From: CAZBRS01 sp964494475 | Lineage (GTDB): Bacteria; Myxococcota_A; UBA9042; CAZBRS01 | Assembly (NCBI GenBank): GCA_964494475.1 | Contig: CAZBRS010000070.1 | Location: 1-23,076 of the forward strand | Length of the DNA: 23,076 nucleotides | Direction: 5' to 3' | Translations under genes and position numbers: made by a program | Notes under the pieces: generated by a model | Told to the model about the DNA's origin: nothing | The model's database searches: none | What the model saw: only the letters and a program-made list of their open reading frames with translations | In this document: positions 16,501 to 23,076 of the stretch, in pieces | Layout: every line of letters starts with the position of its first letter | Numbering within the stretch: position 1 is the stretch's first letter

Positions 16501-17595
16501 CCGACGGCGTGCGTGGCGGCGGGCGACCTCGACGGCGACGACACGGTCACGTTCGCGGCGACCCTGGGCGCGACCTACTTCATCGTGGTCGACGGCTACA
16601 ACGGCAACGAGGCGTCGTACACCATCACCGCCGCCTGCGGCGAGACCCCCATCGAGACCGTGTGCGACGACGACCTCGACGACGACGACGACGGCGCCGT
16701 CGACTGCGCCGACACCGACTGCCTGTTCTCGAGCGCCTGCCTGGTCGGCACGTGCGTACCCGCCGCGAGCATCGGCTGCGGCGACTACGTCTACGGCGAC
16801 ACCTCCTCGTTCGGCAGCACCAACGCCGTCACGTCGTACGGCTGCAACGCCGACGAGCTCTACGACGGCCCCGAGGTGGCCTATACCTTCGTGGCGCCCT
16901 ATACGGGCCTCGCGCTCGTCCTGCTCGAGGACGACGACCCCAACGTCGACGTGCTGGTGGTCGAAGCCAGCGCCGGCGTGTGCGACCCGGCCAACGCCTG
17001 CCTGGCATGGGACTACGAGGGCACCACCTTCGCCATCGAGGCCGGCGCCACGTACTACGTGATCATCGACGGCGTCGAGGGCACCTCGGCGACCTACGGG
17101 CTGGCCCTCGAGTGCGAGGCGGCCAGCGAGCAGAGCTGCATCGACGGGGTCGACGACGACGTCGACGGCCTGACCGACTGCCTCGACCCCGACTGCGCCG
17201 GCAGCCTCTTCTGCCCCTCGTGCACGCCGGCCGACACGCTGGCCTGCGGCGACGTGATCTTCGCGGCCAACGACGACCTGGGCAGCACCTGGACGGTCGA
17301 CAGCTACCTCGGCTGCGGCAACTCGTACTTCTACTCGGGCCCCGAGATCGCCTGGACGTTCACAGCGACCGTGAGCGGCCTGGTCGAGATCGCGCTCGAC
17401 GACGAGACCGCCGAGACCGACGTGTTCGTGCTCGAGGGCGACTCGTGCAACCCGTCGGCCTGCCTGGACTACGGCTTCGGCAGCGCGCTCTTCGAGGCCG
17501 TGGCCGGCCACACCTACGCGGTCGTGGTCGACGGCTGGGGGCTCGACGTGCCCGGCGCCATGGGCGACTTCACGCTGACCGTGACCTGCGAGTAG
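13546..17595 (+). CDS. Giant Cys-rich repeat lipoprotein with PPC-like C-terminal domains
   Basis: This is a 1349-residue surface or secreted protein. The signal peptide MSKYWLAIAAIVGLLSLGAC has a lipobox with lipid Cys20, followed by an acidic linker. Five tandem units of about 143 residues (DNA starts near 13810, 14239, 14671, 15100 and 15538) each carry CDDxNxCTxxDxC, CDDGNxCTxDxCD and CDDGNxCTxxDxC blocks. Four units end in CxCxxDADC...DGxxCNGxLxC, and the fifth is cut short. After about 15790 come four PPC-like beta domains (openings CVADWTLTCG, CQPDWVLECGG, CVPAASIGCGD and CTPADTLACGD). They are joined by three linkers with DGxDDDxDGxxDCxDxDC-like runs, which look calcium-binding. Many disulfides and a role in adhesion or predation can be guessed but not shown. 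GGAG precedes the ATG. Confidence 0.85.
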   Translation: MSKYWLAIAAIVGLLSLGACSGSETVAPGDVGVDDTADAIQWPDSAEETDESTPAPCETDQECLTTKGAAPACQTWTCAGASGCMLKPLDNGADCDDSNKCTANDKCAGGTCLGDGVSCDDGNACTDDSCDATAGCAHANNTKPCNDANLCTQNDRCQVGTCTGDPDPKCECAADADCAAFDDGNKCNGGLVCLGNQCVVDAGSLVDCTGQTAGPCETVACEPTTGQCKTSFKPNGTECTDGDFCSLNDACQGGQCKGTVRDCDDQNPCTDDTCDKLSGCVYLANAKTCDDGNLCTTGDVCAASACKGTPNPECQCATDADCKPFDDGDLCNGTMMCKAGACAVNTATVVTCDPALGGPCEVVFCETQTGQCRAKNELDGAACDDSNKCTANDVCASGTCLGAGVSCDDGNPCTTDSCTAANGCAHANTTAACDDGNSCTTGDACANGACVGTALAGACACAVDADCAGQEDGDKCNGTLVCTNGACVVEPATVVSCPAAAGCTQFACEKETGACVEIQAADGTLCEDGDACTANSTCSTGACKGGEPVICDDTNLCTDDHCDPTVGCQHGYNIEGCDDGNPCTVSDACKEGQCTGNPTAECVCASDADCGVFDDGNKCNGGLTCIENKCVVKTDSPVVCEPAAADGCKLSYCEPETGACVTPDLPDGKPCDDADACTLVDVCKTGACKGSGALACADDNACTDDACDPAAGCVFAWNQAPCDDNDPCTEGDACEQGVCQPGSDVCGDTCVADWTLTCGSTDSWSTLLPGATNVVDAYACNSEDSYTGAEYTYRFLAPYAGTVTVFLTDETDETDVIAIDSQGEGCHSNNCRAWDYSSLTLTMAEGAQFFFVVDGFEGAAGDYTITVQCTPEHELACDDGLDDDADGFIDCDDETDCLGTEACPLPHCQPDWVLECGGYDTWWNYGAGSTDLIDGYSCTQFDQSGPEYTYSFTSPIDGDVTIALTGVSADLDLMVLTAGAGGECLPTACVAAGDLDGDDTVTFAATLGATYFIVVDGYNGNEASYTITAACGETPIETVCDDDLDDDDDGAVDCADTDCLFSSACLVGTCVPAASIGCGDYVYGDTSSFGSTNAVTSYGCNADELYDGPEVAYTFVAPYTGLALVLLEDDDPNVDVLVVEASAGVCDPANACLAWDYEGTTFAIEAGATYYVIIDGVEGTSATYGLALECEAASEQSCIDGVDDDVDGLTDCLDPDCAGSLFCPSCTPADTLACGDVIFAANDDLGSTWTVDSYLGCGNSYFYSGPEIAWTFTATVSGLVEIALDDETAETDVFVLEGDSCNPSACLDYGFGSALFEAVAGHTYAVVVDGWGLDVPGAMGDFTLTVTCE
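13810..15790 (+). repeat. Five tandem ~430-bp Cys-rich coding repeats
   Basis: The period is about 430 bp (429, 432, 429 and about 438 bp between unit starts). Some units are nearly identical in DNA: the block coding for CDDSNKCTANDxCA is shared by units 1 and 3. Alternate-unit similarity suggests a two-unit duplication or gene conversion. Confidence 0.75.
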
Positions 17596-17602
17596 CCCCG
17601 CC

Positions 17603-17902
17603 ATGCTCCGCCACGTCGTCCTCCTGCGCTTTGGCGCCGACGCCCCGGCCGACGCGGCCTCCCGCGCCGTCGCGGCCCTGACGACGCTGCCGGCGCTCAT
17701 CCCCGAGATCCTGGCGTACCAGCCCGCCCTCGACGTGGTGCGCTCCGACCGCAGCTTCGACGTGGTCTTGATCGCCGACTTCGCCGACCGGGCCGCGCTC
17801 GACCGCTACCTCGCGCACCCCGAGCACGTACGGGTCTACGAGCACGACCTCGCACCCTACCTGGCCGATCTGGCCGTGGCCGACTTCGACGTGAGTCGCT
17901 GA
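17603..17902 (+). CDS. Dabb-domain (stress-responsive A/B barrel) protein
   Basis: This is a 99-residue cytosolic protein. MLRHVVLLRFGADA at the start, then SFDVVLIADFADRAALDRYL and AHPEHVRVYEHDLAPYLADL, fits the Dabb fold: a dimeric ferredoxin-like alpha/beta barrel. Members range from heme-handling and monooxygenase-like enzymes to proteins of unknown role, and the ligand cannot be assigned. Its ATG lies 7 nt after the stop of the Cys-rich lipoprotein gene, so the two are probably cotranscribed. Its stop is only 6 nt from the stop of the convergent lipoprotein gene, leaving no space for a terminator. Confidence 0.8.
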   Translation: MLRHVVLLRFGADAPADAASRAVAALTTLPALIPEILAYQPALDVVRSDRSFDVVLIADFADRAALDRYLAHPEHVRVYEHDLAPYLADLAVADFDVSR

Positions 17903-17908
17903 TTTCCG

Positions 17909-19288
17909 TCAGGGCGGCAGGAACGAGCACGACCCCAGCTCGGCGTAGCAAGCCCCCTGCACGCAGCGGCCCCAGCCGCAGTCGAGGTCGCCGCCGCAGG
18001 TCTTGCGCCGGCAGACGGGGTCCTCGAACGTCGCGCACGCGAAGAACTCGGGGCAGTCGGCGTCGTTGGCGCAGGGCGTGTCGACGCAGTGGCCCGCATC
18101 GGAGCAGGTCTGGCCCGGGGCGCAGGCCAGCGAGGCGGGCAGGTTGCACGCGGGCACGCACTGGGTCGCCGCGTAGCAGACGCAGCCGGCGGTGACCAGC
18201 TCGCAGACCGTGCCTTCGGGGCAATCGGGGTCGCTCGCGCAGGTGTTCTCGGGCTCGTAGCACATGCCGCAGGGCATCGCCTCGCCGGGCGCCAGGCACA
18301 TCTGGTTGTCGGGGCAGTCGTAGGGCGTGTGGCAGCGTGGATCCTCTCCGAGCACGTGGCTGCGGCACCCGCCCTGCTGGCAGGCCACACCGAACGTCTC
18401 GGGGCCGAGGCCGGTGTTGCCGTCTTGCGCCTCGGTGGGCTTCGAGGCGCAGCCGCAGTGAGGGTACGACGCCTCGCACGCCGCCTCGGCCGCCGCGAAG
18501 GCCCCCGCCTGATCGGCGGAGACGCCCCACGCCACCAGGGTGCCGCAGCAGTTGATCTGGTGGAAGGCGAGCGCGCAGTCGTCGTCGGTGGCGCAGGCAT
18601 TCTGCCACTCGAAGGGCTTCACCAGGGCGCAGGGGTCCACGTGGGTGAGGCACGCGCCCTCGACGCACGCGACCCGCAGATCGGTCGCTTCGAAGGCGCC
18701 CTGCCCGTCGTCGGCCACGATGGGGCCCTGGGGACAACCGCACTTGGGGTACTGCGCCTCGCACGTGGCCTCGGCCGCGTCGAAGGCCGCCTTCTGGTCG
18801 GCGCTGAGCCCCAGCGCCACGCGGTTGCCGCAGCAGTCGACCTGGTGCACGCCCAGGGCGCAGCCCTCGTCGTCGGCGCAGGCCTTCGGGAAGGCGGGGA
18901 AGAAGGGATCCTCGCCGCCGCACGAGACGGGGGTCGCGTCGGGTTCGGCGTCGCCGACCAGATCGGCGGGCAGGTCGACCCCGGGATCGGCGGCGATGTC
19001 GGCCGCGATGTCGGCCGCGTCGGGGGGCTCCGCCTCGGCCGCGTCGGACGGGTCGGGGACGTCGGGGCCACGATCCACGGGAACGTCCTGGGGTTCGGGC
19101 ACGTCAGCGCCCAGGTCGACGGCGGCATCGGTCGCGTCCGGCGGGAGGGGCACGTCGACGCTCACGTCGGCGCGCGCGTCGGCCTGGGGGGCATCGGGCA
19201 CGTCGCCCGCCCCTTCGGTCTCGCACGCGGCGAGCGCGAGGGCAACGAGGGTACCAACGAGAACGGCGACCACGCTTCGGCGAAACAT
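17909..19288 (-). CDS. Cys-rich lipoprotein with an 85-residue tandem repeat
   Basis: This is a 459-residue protein. MFRRSVVAVLVGTLVALALAAC is a lipoprotein signal with Cys22. Next comes an Asp/Pro/Ala-rich linker of about 100 residues, probably a flexible wall or surface spacer. Two repeats follow, each with CAxDxxCALxxHQxxCCGxxVAxGxSADQ, AAFxAAEAxCEAxYPxCGC and VACxxGxCxxHV. After them the C-terminal third has small Cys-rich knots (DCPDNQMC, DPDCPEGTVC, NDADCPEFFAC and GDLDCGWGRC). The start at 19288 was chosen over upstream 19342 because GGAGG lies 6 nt before it and the signal peptide begins right there. It is a surface lipoprotein of unknown role, typical of Myxococcota. Confidence 0.8.
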   Translation of the reverse strand: MFRRSVVAVLVGTLVALALAACETEGAGDVPDAPQADARADVSVDVPLPPDATDAAVDLGADVPEPQDVPVDRGPDVPDPSDAAEAEPPDAADIAADIAADPGVDLPADLVGDAEPDATPVSCGGEDPFFPAFPKACADDEGCALGVHQVDCCGNRVALGLSADQKAAFDAAEATCEAQYPKCGCPQGPIVADDGQGAFEATDLRVACVEGACLTHVDPCALVKPFEWQNACATDDDCALAFHQINCCGTLVAWGVSADQAGAFAAAEAACEASYPHCGCASKPTEAQDGNTGLGPETFGVACQQGGCRSHVLGEDPRCHTPYDCPDNQMCLAPGEAMPCGMCYEPENTCASDPDCPEGTVCELVTAGCVCYAATQCVPACNLPASLACAPGQTCSDAGHCVDTPCANDADCPEFFACATFEDPVCRRKTCGGDLDCGWGRCVQGACYAELGSCSFLPP

Positions 19289-19313
19289 CGGCGACCTCCG
19301 GATCGGTGCGCAT

Positions 19314-19342
19314 AGCACAGGCGCTTTCGGGGGCCGTGTCAA
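19314..19342 (-). promoter_or_regulatory. Candidate promoter of the second Cys-rich lipoprotein
   Basis: On the minus strand a perfect TTGACA (19342-19337) is followed after 17 nt by TGTGCT (19319-19314), a weak -10. Transcription would start near 19307, about 20 nt before the ATG at 19288. Confidence 0.5.
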
Positions 19343-19351
19343 GGGCGCGCC

Positions 19352-21460
19352 TCACAGGAACCCGACCTTCCCCGCCCCCCGCGTGGGGCGCCGCACGGCC
19401 AGCTCGTCTTCGAGCGCCCGCAGCAGGTCGACGGGCGTTGGCTTGGTGCCCAGCACCTCGAAGCGCCCCTCGACGGCCCGGAAGTCGCCGGGGGTGAGCC
19501 CCTCGAGCCGGGCCAGGGCGGCGGCGGACTCGGCCCGGCGCGCGCGGCCGAGCCCCCGCCCGAAGCGGGCCAGGGTGCGCTCGAACAGCGTGAGCCGCGC
19601 GGGCAGCGCGAGCGGATCGAAGCGCACCTTCAGGTCGAAGCGCCGGAAGGCCGCCTGATCGAGGTCGTCGAGCAGGTTGGTGGCGGCCACGAAGAGGCCG
19701 TCGAAGGCCTCGAGCTGCACCAGCAGCTCGTTGACCTGAGCCACCTCCCAGCTGTGCTCGGCGTGGCGCCGGTCGCGCAGGAACGAGTCGGCCTCGTCGA
19801 GCAGCAGCACGGCGCCGTCCTGGCGTGCCTCGGCGAACATGCGGGCCAGGTTCTGCTCGGTCTCGCCCAGCCACTTGCTGAGCAGCTCCGACGCCCGGCG
19901 GTGCAGGATGGGGCGCTCGAGCAGGTGCGCCAGTTGGTGGGCGAAGGCCGTCTTGCCCGTGCCCGGCGCGCCGTACAGGCAGGCCGACCCCCGCCCGCGT
20001 CGGCGCAGCGTGTCGACCAGCGACGCGAGCGGGACCGACGTGGCGAGCAGCGCCAGATCGAAGCGCGCGGGGTCGTGGGGGTAGGCCGCCGCGCGCCGCC
20101 CGAAGCGGGCGTCGAGGTTCATCTGCAGCGCCTGCTCGACCGTGGCCTCGGCGTCTTCGGCGCTCTCGGGCAGGAGCGCGCGCGCCACGCGGGCGGCGCG
20201 GGCCAGGTCGGCGGGGGTCGCGCGCTCGTCGCGGGCCACGCGCTCGAGCCAGTCGTCCGAGTGCGGCACGCCGACCAGGTTCGCGGCCAGCACCCGCCGG
20301 CGCACCGCGCGGGGGGTGGGCGGCACCTCGAGCACCAGGTCGAAGCGCCGCACGTAGGCCGGGTCGAGCCGCCCCAGGTGGTTCGTGATCCACACCGCCG
20401 GCACGGGGTTGGTCTCGAGCAGGCGGTTGGTCCAGGCCTTGCCGCGGATGGTGCGGGGGCCCCCCGAGAACGGGTTGTCCTCGTCGGGGAACACGTCTTC
20501 GATCTCGTCGAACACCACGAGCGCGGGCCCGCCCCGGGGCAGCAGCGACTGCGCCAGAAGGAACGCCCGGAAGCGATCGCTGCGGTTCAGGGGCTCGCCC
20601 GCCGCGTCGCGCGCCGCCACCTCGAAGGCCCGCGCCCCCGCCGCCTGCCCCAGCAGGCGCGCGAGCTGCGTCTTGCCCGTGCCGGGCGGCCCGACCAGGC
20701 ACACGTTCACCCCCTCGCGCCGCTCGCTCACCGCCGCGGTCACGTAATCGAGCACCAGGCGCCCGCGCGAGCCCAGGTGGCGCAGGTCGGCCCGCGTGAG
20801 CTCGGGCTCGGGGCAGCGCGGCAGCAGGCGGTCGACGAGCTCGTCGACCGAGGCCGCGGGCTGGCGCAGCGCCTCGGCCACGCCCTCGGAGATCTCGAGC
20901 AGGGCCAGGTGCGTGGCCTGCTCCGAGTACAGCTTGAGCAGCCCGCTGCGGGCCAGCATGGCCCCCGCCGCCAGCGCCAGCACCCCCTCGCGGGGCAGGA
21001 AGCCGAGCATCTCGGCCAGGCCGCGCGCCGTGGCCGCGTGGCCGCGCGCCGACTGGCGGTACATGGCGCCCAGCAGGTCGTCGAGCGGATCGGTGCCGGG
21101 CACGAGCACGGCCAGCGCCAGCAGCTCGCGCTCGATGGGGCAGAGGGACAGCGCCTCGCCCAGCAGGTTCGCGTTCTCGAAGGCCTCGTGGCTGCGATCG
21201 ACGCCGACCTGCTCGATGGCGCCGAGCAGGCTTCGCACGTGGCCCCGCAGTTCGCCGGGCGACAGGTCGTCGGCGTCGAGATCCTCGAAGCCCAGCGCCT
21301 TCAGGCTCTGGTCGGCCTGGTAGGCGCGCTCCTTGAGGAAGCGCTCGGCGTGACCCCGGGGCAACAGCAGCCGCAGCGCCCACACCGTGGTCTGGGGCAC
21401 GGGCCCGTCGGGCAGGCGCGAAAGATCCGGGTCGGGAGCGACGGCGGTCGGGTCGGTCAT
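19352..21460 (-). CDS. Protein with two AAA+ ATPase domains
   Basis: This is a 702-residue cytosolic protein. Residues 1-245 are an unrecognised helical region. AAA domain 1 has Walker A GPPGTGKT (257-264), Walker B VVFDEIEDVF (315-324), sensor Asn360 and YVRRFD (369-374) with candidate arginine fingers. AAA domain 2 has GAPGTGKT (497-504), VLLLDEADSF (551-560), AATNL (592-596) and FRRFD (605-609), with the pore-like SKWLGETEQNLARMF just before. Both ATPase sites look active. The second resembles the p97/spastin class, so protein or complex remodelling is a fair guess. GGAGG lies about 5 nt before the ATG. The VWA-like gene about 1 kb upstream on the same strand could be a partner, as in MoxR-VWA pairs. 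No clear family name is recognised. Confidence 0.85.
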   Translation of the reverse strand: MTDPTAVAPDPDLSRLPDGPVPQTTVWALRLLLPRGHAERFLKERAYQADQSLKALGFEDLDADDLSPGELRGHVRSLLGAIEQVGVDRSHEAFENANLLGEALSLCPIERELLALAVLVPGTDPLDDLLGAMYRQSARGHAATARGLAEMLGFLPREGVLALAAGAMLARSGLLKLYSEQATHLALLEISEGVAEALRQPAASVDELVDRLLPRCPEPELTRADLRHLGSRGRLVLDYVTAAVSERREGVNVCLVGPPGTGKTQLARLLGQAAGARAFEVAARDAAGEPLNRSDRFRAFLLAQSLLPRGGPALVVFDEIEDVFPDEDNPFSGGPRTIRGKAWTNRLLETNPVPAVWITNHLGRLDPAYVRRFDLVLEVPPTPRAVRRRVLAANLVGVPHSDDWLERVARDERATPADLARAARVARALLPESAEDAEATVEQALQMNLDARFGRRAAAYPHDPARFDLALLATSVPLASLVDTLRRRGRGSACLYGAPGTGKTAFAHQLAHLLERPILHRRASELLSKWLGETEQNLARMFAEARQDGAVLLLDEADSFLRDRRHAEHSWEVAQVNELLVQLEAFDGLFVAATNLLDDLDQAAFRRFDLKVRFDPLALPARLTLFERTLARFGRGLGRARRAESAAALARLEGLTPGDFRAVEGRFEVLGTKPTPVDLLRALEDELAVRRPTRGAGKVGFL

Positions 21461-21503
21461 GGGGCCCTCCTCGTGGCGGTCACGAGCAGGGTACGCGAGC
21501 CAT

Positions 21504-21520
21504 GCGACAATTCCTGTCGC
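21504..21520. promoter_or_regulatory. Inverted repeat before the AAA+ gene
   Basis: GCGACA (21504-21509) and TGTCGC (21515-21520) are separated by 5 nt, in the 66-nt gap between the nucleotidyltransferase stop and the AAA+ start. It could be a small operator or the stem of a weak terminator. No T-run follows. Confidence 0.35.
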
Positions 21521-21526
21521 GTTCGG

Positions 21527-22111
21527 TCAGGGCCCGGCTTCGCGCGTGGCGCGCTCGAGCAGGTCGGCGAGCCCCAACCCTGCGGCCCAGTGGGCCAGGT
21601 ACGCCACGTCGAGGGCCGCTCCCTGCACCTTGAGGACGCCCAACACGTCGCCCCACTGGCGTTCGGAGATCCCGTGGCCTTCGCGGTACCATGCCAGCTT
21701 GTGCAGGATGGTGTCCTCGGGGGTCGAGAAAAGGAAGGTCCGAGCGTCGGCGGTTCCCTCGAGGAGCCCAGGGACCGAACGCGCGAACGCGGCGCGGTCG
21801 AAGGGTGCCGTACGCAGCACGAAGACGTCGAGCTTGACCATGCTGTCGAGGTGGACCACGTTGAAGCAAGCGCGGCGCGCGATGGCCTCGCGGATCATCG
21901 CGTCGTCGACGTAGTAGGCCCCCTCGAGACGGCCGACCAGGGGTACGACGTGCGCCGCCTTCAAATCGGCGACCAGGTCGACGTCGAGCGTCGACCGGGC
22001 GACCCCGAAGAGCGAACTGGCGATCGAGCCTCCGATGCGGTACTCGACCTCCAGCGCTTCGAACGCCTCGACCAGCGGCCGGGTCGCGGCGACGATCTCG
22101 GACTCGATCAT
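21527..22111 (-). CDS. Nucleotidyltransferase of a toxin-antitoxin-like pair
   Basis: This is a 194-residue protein. GGSIASSLFG (about 27-36) and STLDVDLVADL give the GGS...TxDxD motif of the polymerase-beta nucleotidyltransferase fold, closest in pattern to AbiEii-type or MNT-type proteins. Later EDTILHKLAWYREG is a typical family stretch. The start overlaps the stop of the small upstream gene by ATGA (22108-22111), so the two are coupled. Such pairs of a short protein and a nucleotidyltransferase occur widely as mobile accessory modules and may modify tRNA or proteins, but which partner is toxic here cannot be told. Confidence 0.75.
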   Translation of the reverse strand: MIESEIVAATRPLVEAFEALEVEYRIGGSIASSLFGVARSTLDVDLVADLKAAHVVPLVGRLEGAYYVDDAMIREAIARRACFNVVHLDSMVKLDVFVLRTAPFDRAAFARSVPGLLEGTADARTFLFSTPEDTILHKLAWYREGHGISERQWGDVLGVLKVQGAALDVAYLAHWAAGLGLADLLERATREAGP

Positions 22112-22362
22112 GAGCGTCGCTTCTCCAGGTAGTGCCGGACGCGCTCGGCCAGATCCTTGCCGTAGTGCACCTCGACGAAGAGCAGGCCGAGCTCCTCGTC
22201 CGTCAGCTCGGGGTGCCGCTTTCGAAGCCCCTGGCGCGCCAATCGGAGCACCGTCGACGACAGCGAGCACGTGAGCGCGAAGCGCCGTGCCGGAGAGGCT
22301 TCGCGGAGCAGGCGCAACTGCACGTCGGCGGCCGACGGGTGGGTGTCGGTGGAGGCGTCCAT
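22108..22362 (-). CDS. Small partner protein of the nucleotidyltransferase
   Basis: This is an 84-residue basic protein. It has LLREASPARRFALTCSLSST, a run of Arg/Lys (RLARQGLRKRHPELTDEELG) and LLFVEVHYGKDLAERVRHYL, and is probably all helical. Proteins with the same layout (ASPARR...HPxLxDEELxxxFxxxHYG) recur just before nucleotidyltransferases of this kind. The ribosome site is weak (GAAG). The ATGA overlap with the next gene means both are made together. It may be the antitoxin or an accessory subunit; function is unproven. Confidence 0.65.
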   Translation of the reverse strand: MDASTDTHPSAADVQLRLLREASPARRFALTCSLSSTVLRLARQGLRKRHPELTDEELGLLFVEVHYGKDLAERVRHYLEKRRS

Positions 22363-22417
22363 GCTTCGAGTGTAGCCCCGGTCGCTGCGTTCGACAACGG
22401 CATCGAACCCGGCGACC

Positions 22418-23076
22418 TCACGCCTCCAGCTCGACCACCCGCCCCCAGGGGGCGGGGCCGTGGGCTCCGGGGGTCACCCACAGCACGGGGTAGCGCGGCG
22501 CCTGGTCGGGGAAGCGGCTGTGCAGGTCGGTGAGGCCCACGAACAGGTCGGGGGTGCGCCGGTTCTGCTCGATCCAGGCGAAGACGGGCCGGTGATCGGT
22601 GCCGCCGCCGCCTCGGAGGTGCAGGGCCTTCAGGAACGCGGGCAGCTCGCGGGCGGGCACCACCTGGTGCACCACGGCGTCGCCCACCAGCAGCGTGACG
22701 TTCGGCTCGATCGAGGCCAGGGCCCGGAGCTCGGCGCCCACGGCGACCAGATCGTCGTGGGCCATGCTGCCCGAGGTGTCGACGGCCACGATCACGTCGC
22801 GCTGCTCGCGGGGCACGATGCCCGGCACCAGCACGTCCTGCTCGAGCCAGCGGCGGTTGGGGCGCGCCAGGCTGTAGTCGTCGGGCACGAGGTGCTCGCC
22901 CAGGTAGCGGTGCAGCACGCGCCGCCAGGGCACCTTGGGGCTCTTCCAGGCGTCGACCAGGCGCTCGACGCCACCGGGAACGTCGCCGCGGCGGCCCTGC
23001 TCGCGCCAGGCCTGCACGGCCTCGGCCAGGCGCTCGCGCAGCACCTCGCGCTCGGCCTCGCCGAGGTCGCGGGGCA
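22418..23076 (-). CDS. VWA-like domain protein (DUF2201/COG3864 type), 5' end beyond the window
   Basis: Only the C-terminal 219 residues are seen; the frame stays open to the right edge. The von Willebrand factor A fold shows a metal-ion adhesion site: VDTSGSM (D-x-S-x-S), the Thr in GGGGTDHRPVF and the Asp in GLTDLHS. An upstream region with PKVPWRRVLHRYLGEHLVPD and DYSLARPNRRW fits the VWA-like metallopeptidase family COG3864, whose N-terminal metallopeptidase-like part would lie beyond the window. Family members usually pair with an AAA+ ATPase, so the double-AAA+ gene nearby, or one outside the window, is a candidate partner. The toxin-antitoxin-like pair lies between them. Confidence 0.8.
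   Translation of the reverse strand, partial: PRDLGEAEREVLRERLAEAVQAWREQGRRGDVPGGVERLVDAWKSPKVPWRRVLHRYLGEHLVPDDYSLARPNRRWLEQDVLVPGIVPREQRDVIVAVDTSGSMAHDDLVAVGAELRALASIEPNVTLLVGDAVVHQVVPARELPAFLKALHLRGGGGTDHRPVFAWIEQNRRTPDLFVGLTDLHSRFPDQAPRYPVLWVTPGAHGPAPWGRVVELEA

Noticed and set aside
12706..17700. A very long open frame on the minus strand crossing the N gap
   Set aside because: It is an antisense shadow of the regulator and giant lipoprotein genes, contains the N gap, and shows only low-complexity Val/Gly/Ala composition without family motifs.
19337..19346. GTCAAGGGCGC near 19340 as a third copy of the small palindromic repeat
   Set aside because: Only the left half-site matches and no GCGCCC partner follows.
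19754..22132. Long plus-strand open frame opposite the AAA+ and nucleotidyltransferase genes
   Set aside because: Antisense of two Walker motif sets and a GGS...DxD motif; no support of its own.

Overview
The window is about 23 kb of very GC-rich bacterial DNA that reads like a Myxococcota or other former deltaproteobacterial lineage. The signs are dense codirectional genes, many lipoproteins, Cys- and Asp-rich secreted proteins with CDDGNxCTxDxC repeats, a CPxCG...CPxDG zinc-ribbon protein and small BrnT toxin modules. It is probably a draft or metagenome assembly. A run of exactly 100 N (13377-13476) is flanked by the same 55-bp sequence on both sides, which is best explained as two contig ends that overlap by one k-mer.

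Left end (1-600): a decayed BrnT toxin gene followed by an intact antitoxin, then a minus-strand fossil of an ORF6N-domain gene that contains a striking 29-nt palindrome. Next, on the minus strand (6117 down to 610), four genes are joined by three ATGA stop/start overlaps. They encode a transglutaminase-like secreted protein, a membrane-anchored protein of unknown function, a protein with a degenerate nucleotidyltransferase head and a duplicated HD region, and an adenosine deaminase of the CTDN type. A divergent zinc-ribbon gene (6195) faces a two-gene minus unit (lipoprotein plus PPC/DUF296 protein) across a large stem-loop.

The plus-strand block 8150-12546 is a translation operon: cysS, an intact BrnT/antitoxin pair inserted in it, def (peptide deformylase), fmt (Met-tRNA formyltransferase) and a lipoprotein. 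A PhaR-type polyhydroxyalkanoate regulator with a good sigma70 promoter follows. After the artefactual gap comes a 1349-residue lipoprotein with five ~143-residue Cys-rich repeats and four C-terminal PPC-like beta domains, then a small Dabb-domain gene.

The right end is on the minus strand: a second Cys-rich lipoprotein with a different 85-residue tandem repeat, a double-AAA+ ATPase, a small-protein/nucleotidyltransferase pair that looks like a toxin-antitoxin or defence module, and the C-terminal part of a VWA-like (DUF2201/COG3864 type) protein running off the window.

The most unusual items are the ATGA-coupled four-gene operon with its duplicated, half-dead HD protein; the toxin module embedded in the cysS-def-fmt operon together with a decayed relative 9.6 kb away; and the two repeat-built surface lipoproteins. 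No rRNA, tRNA, CRISPR array or transposase was seen.
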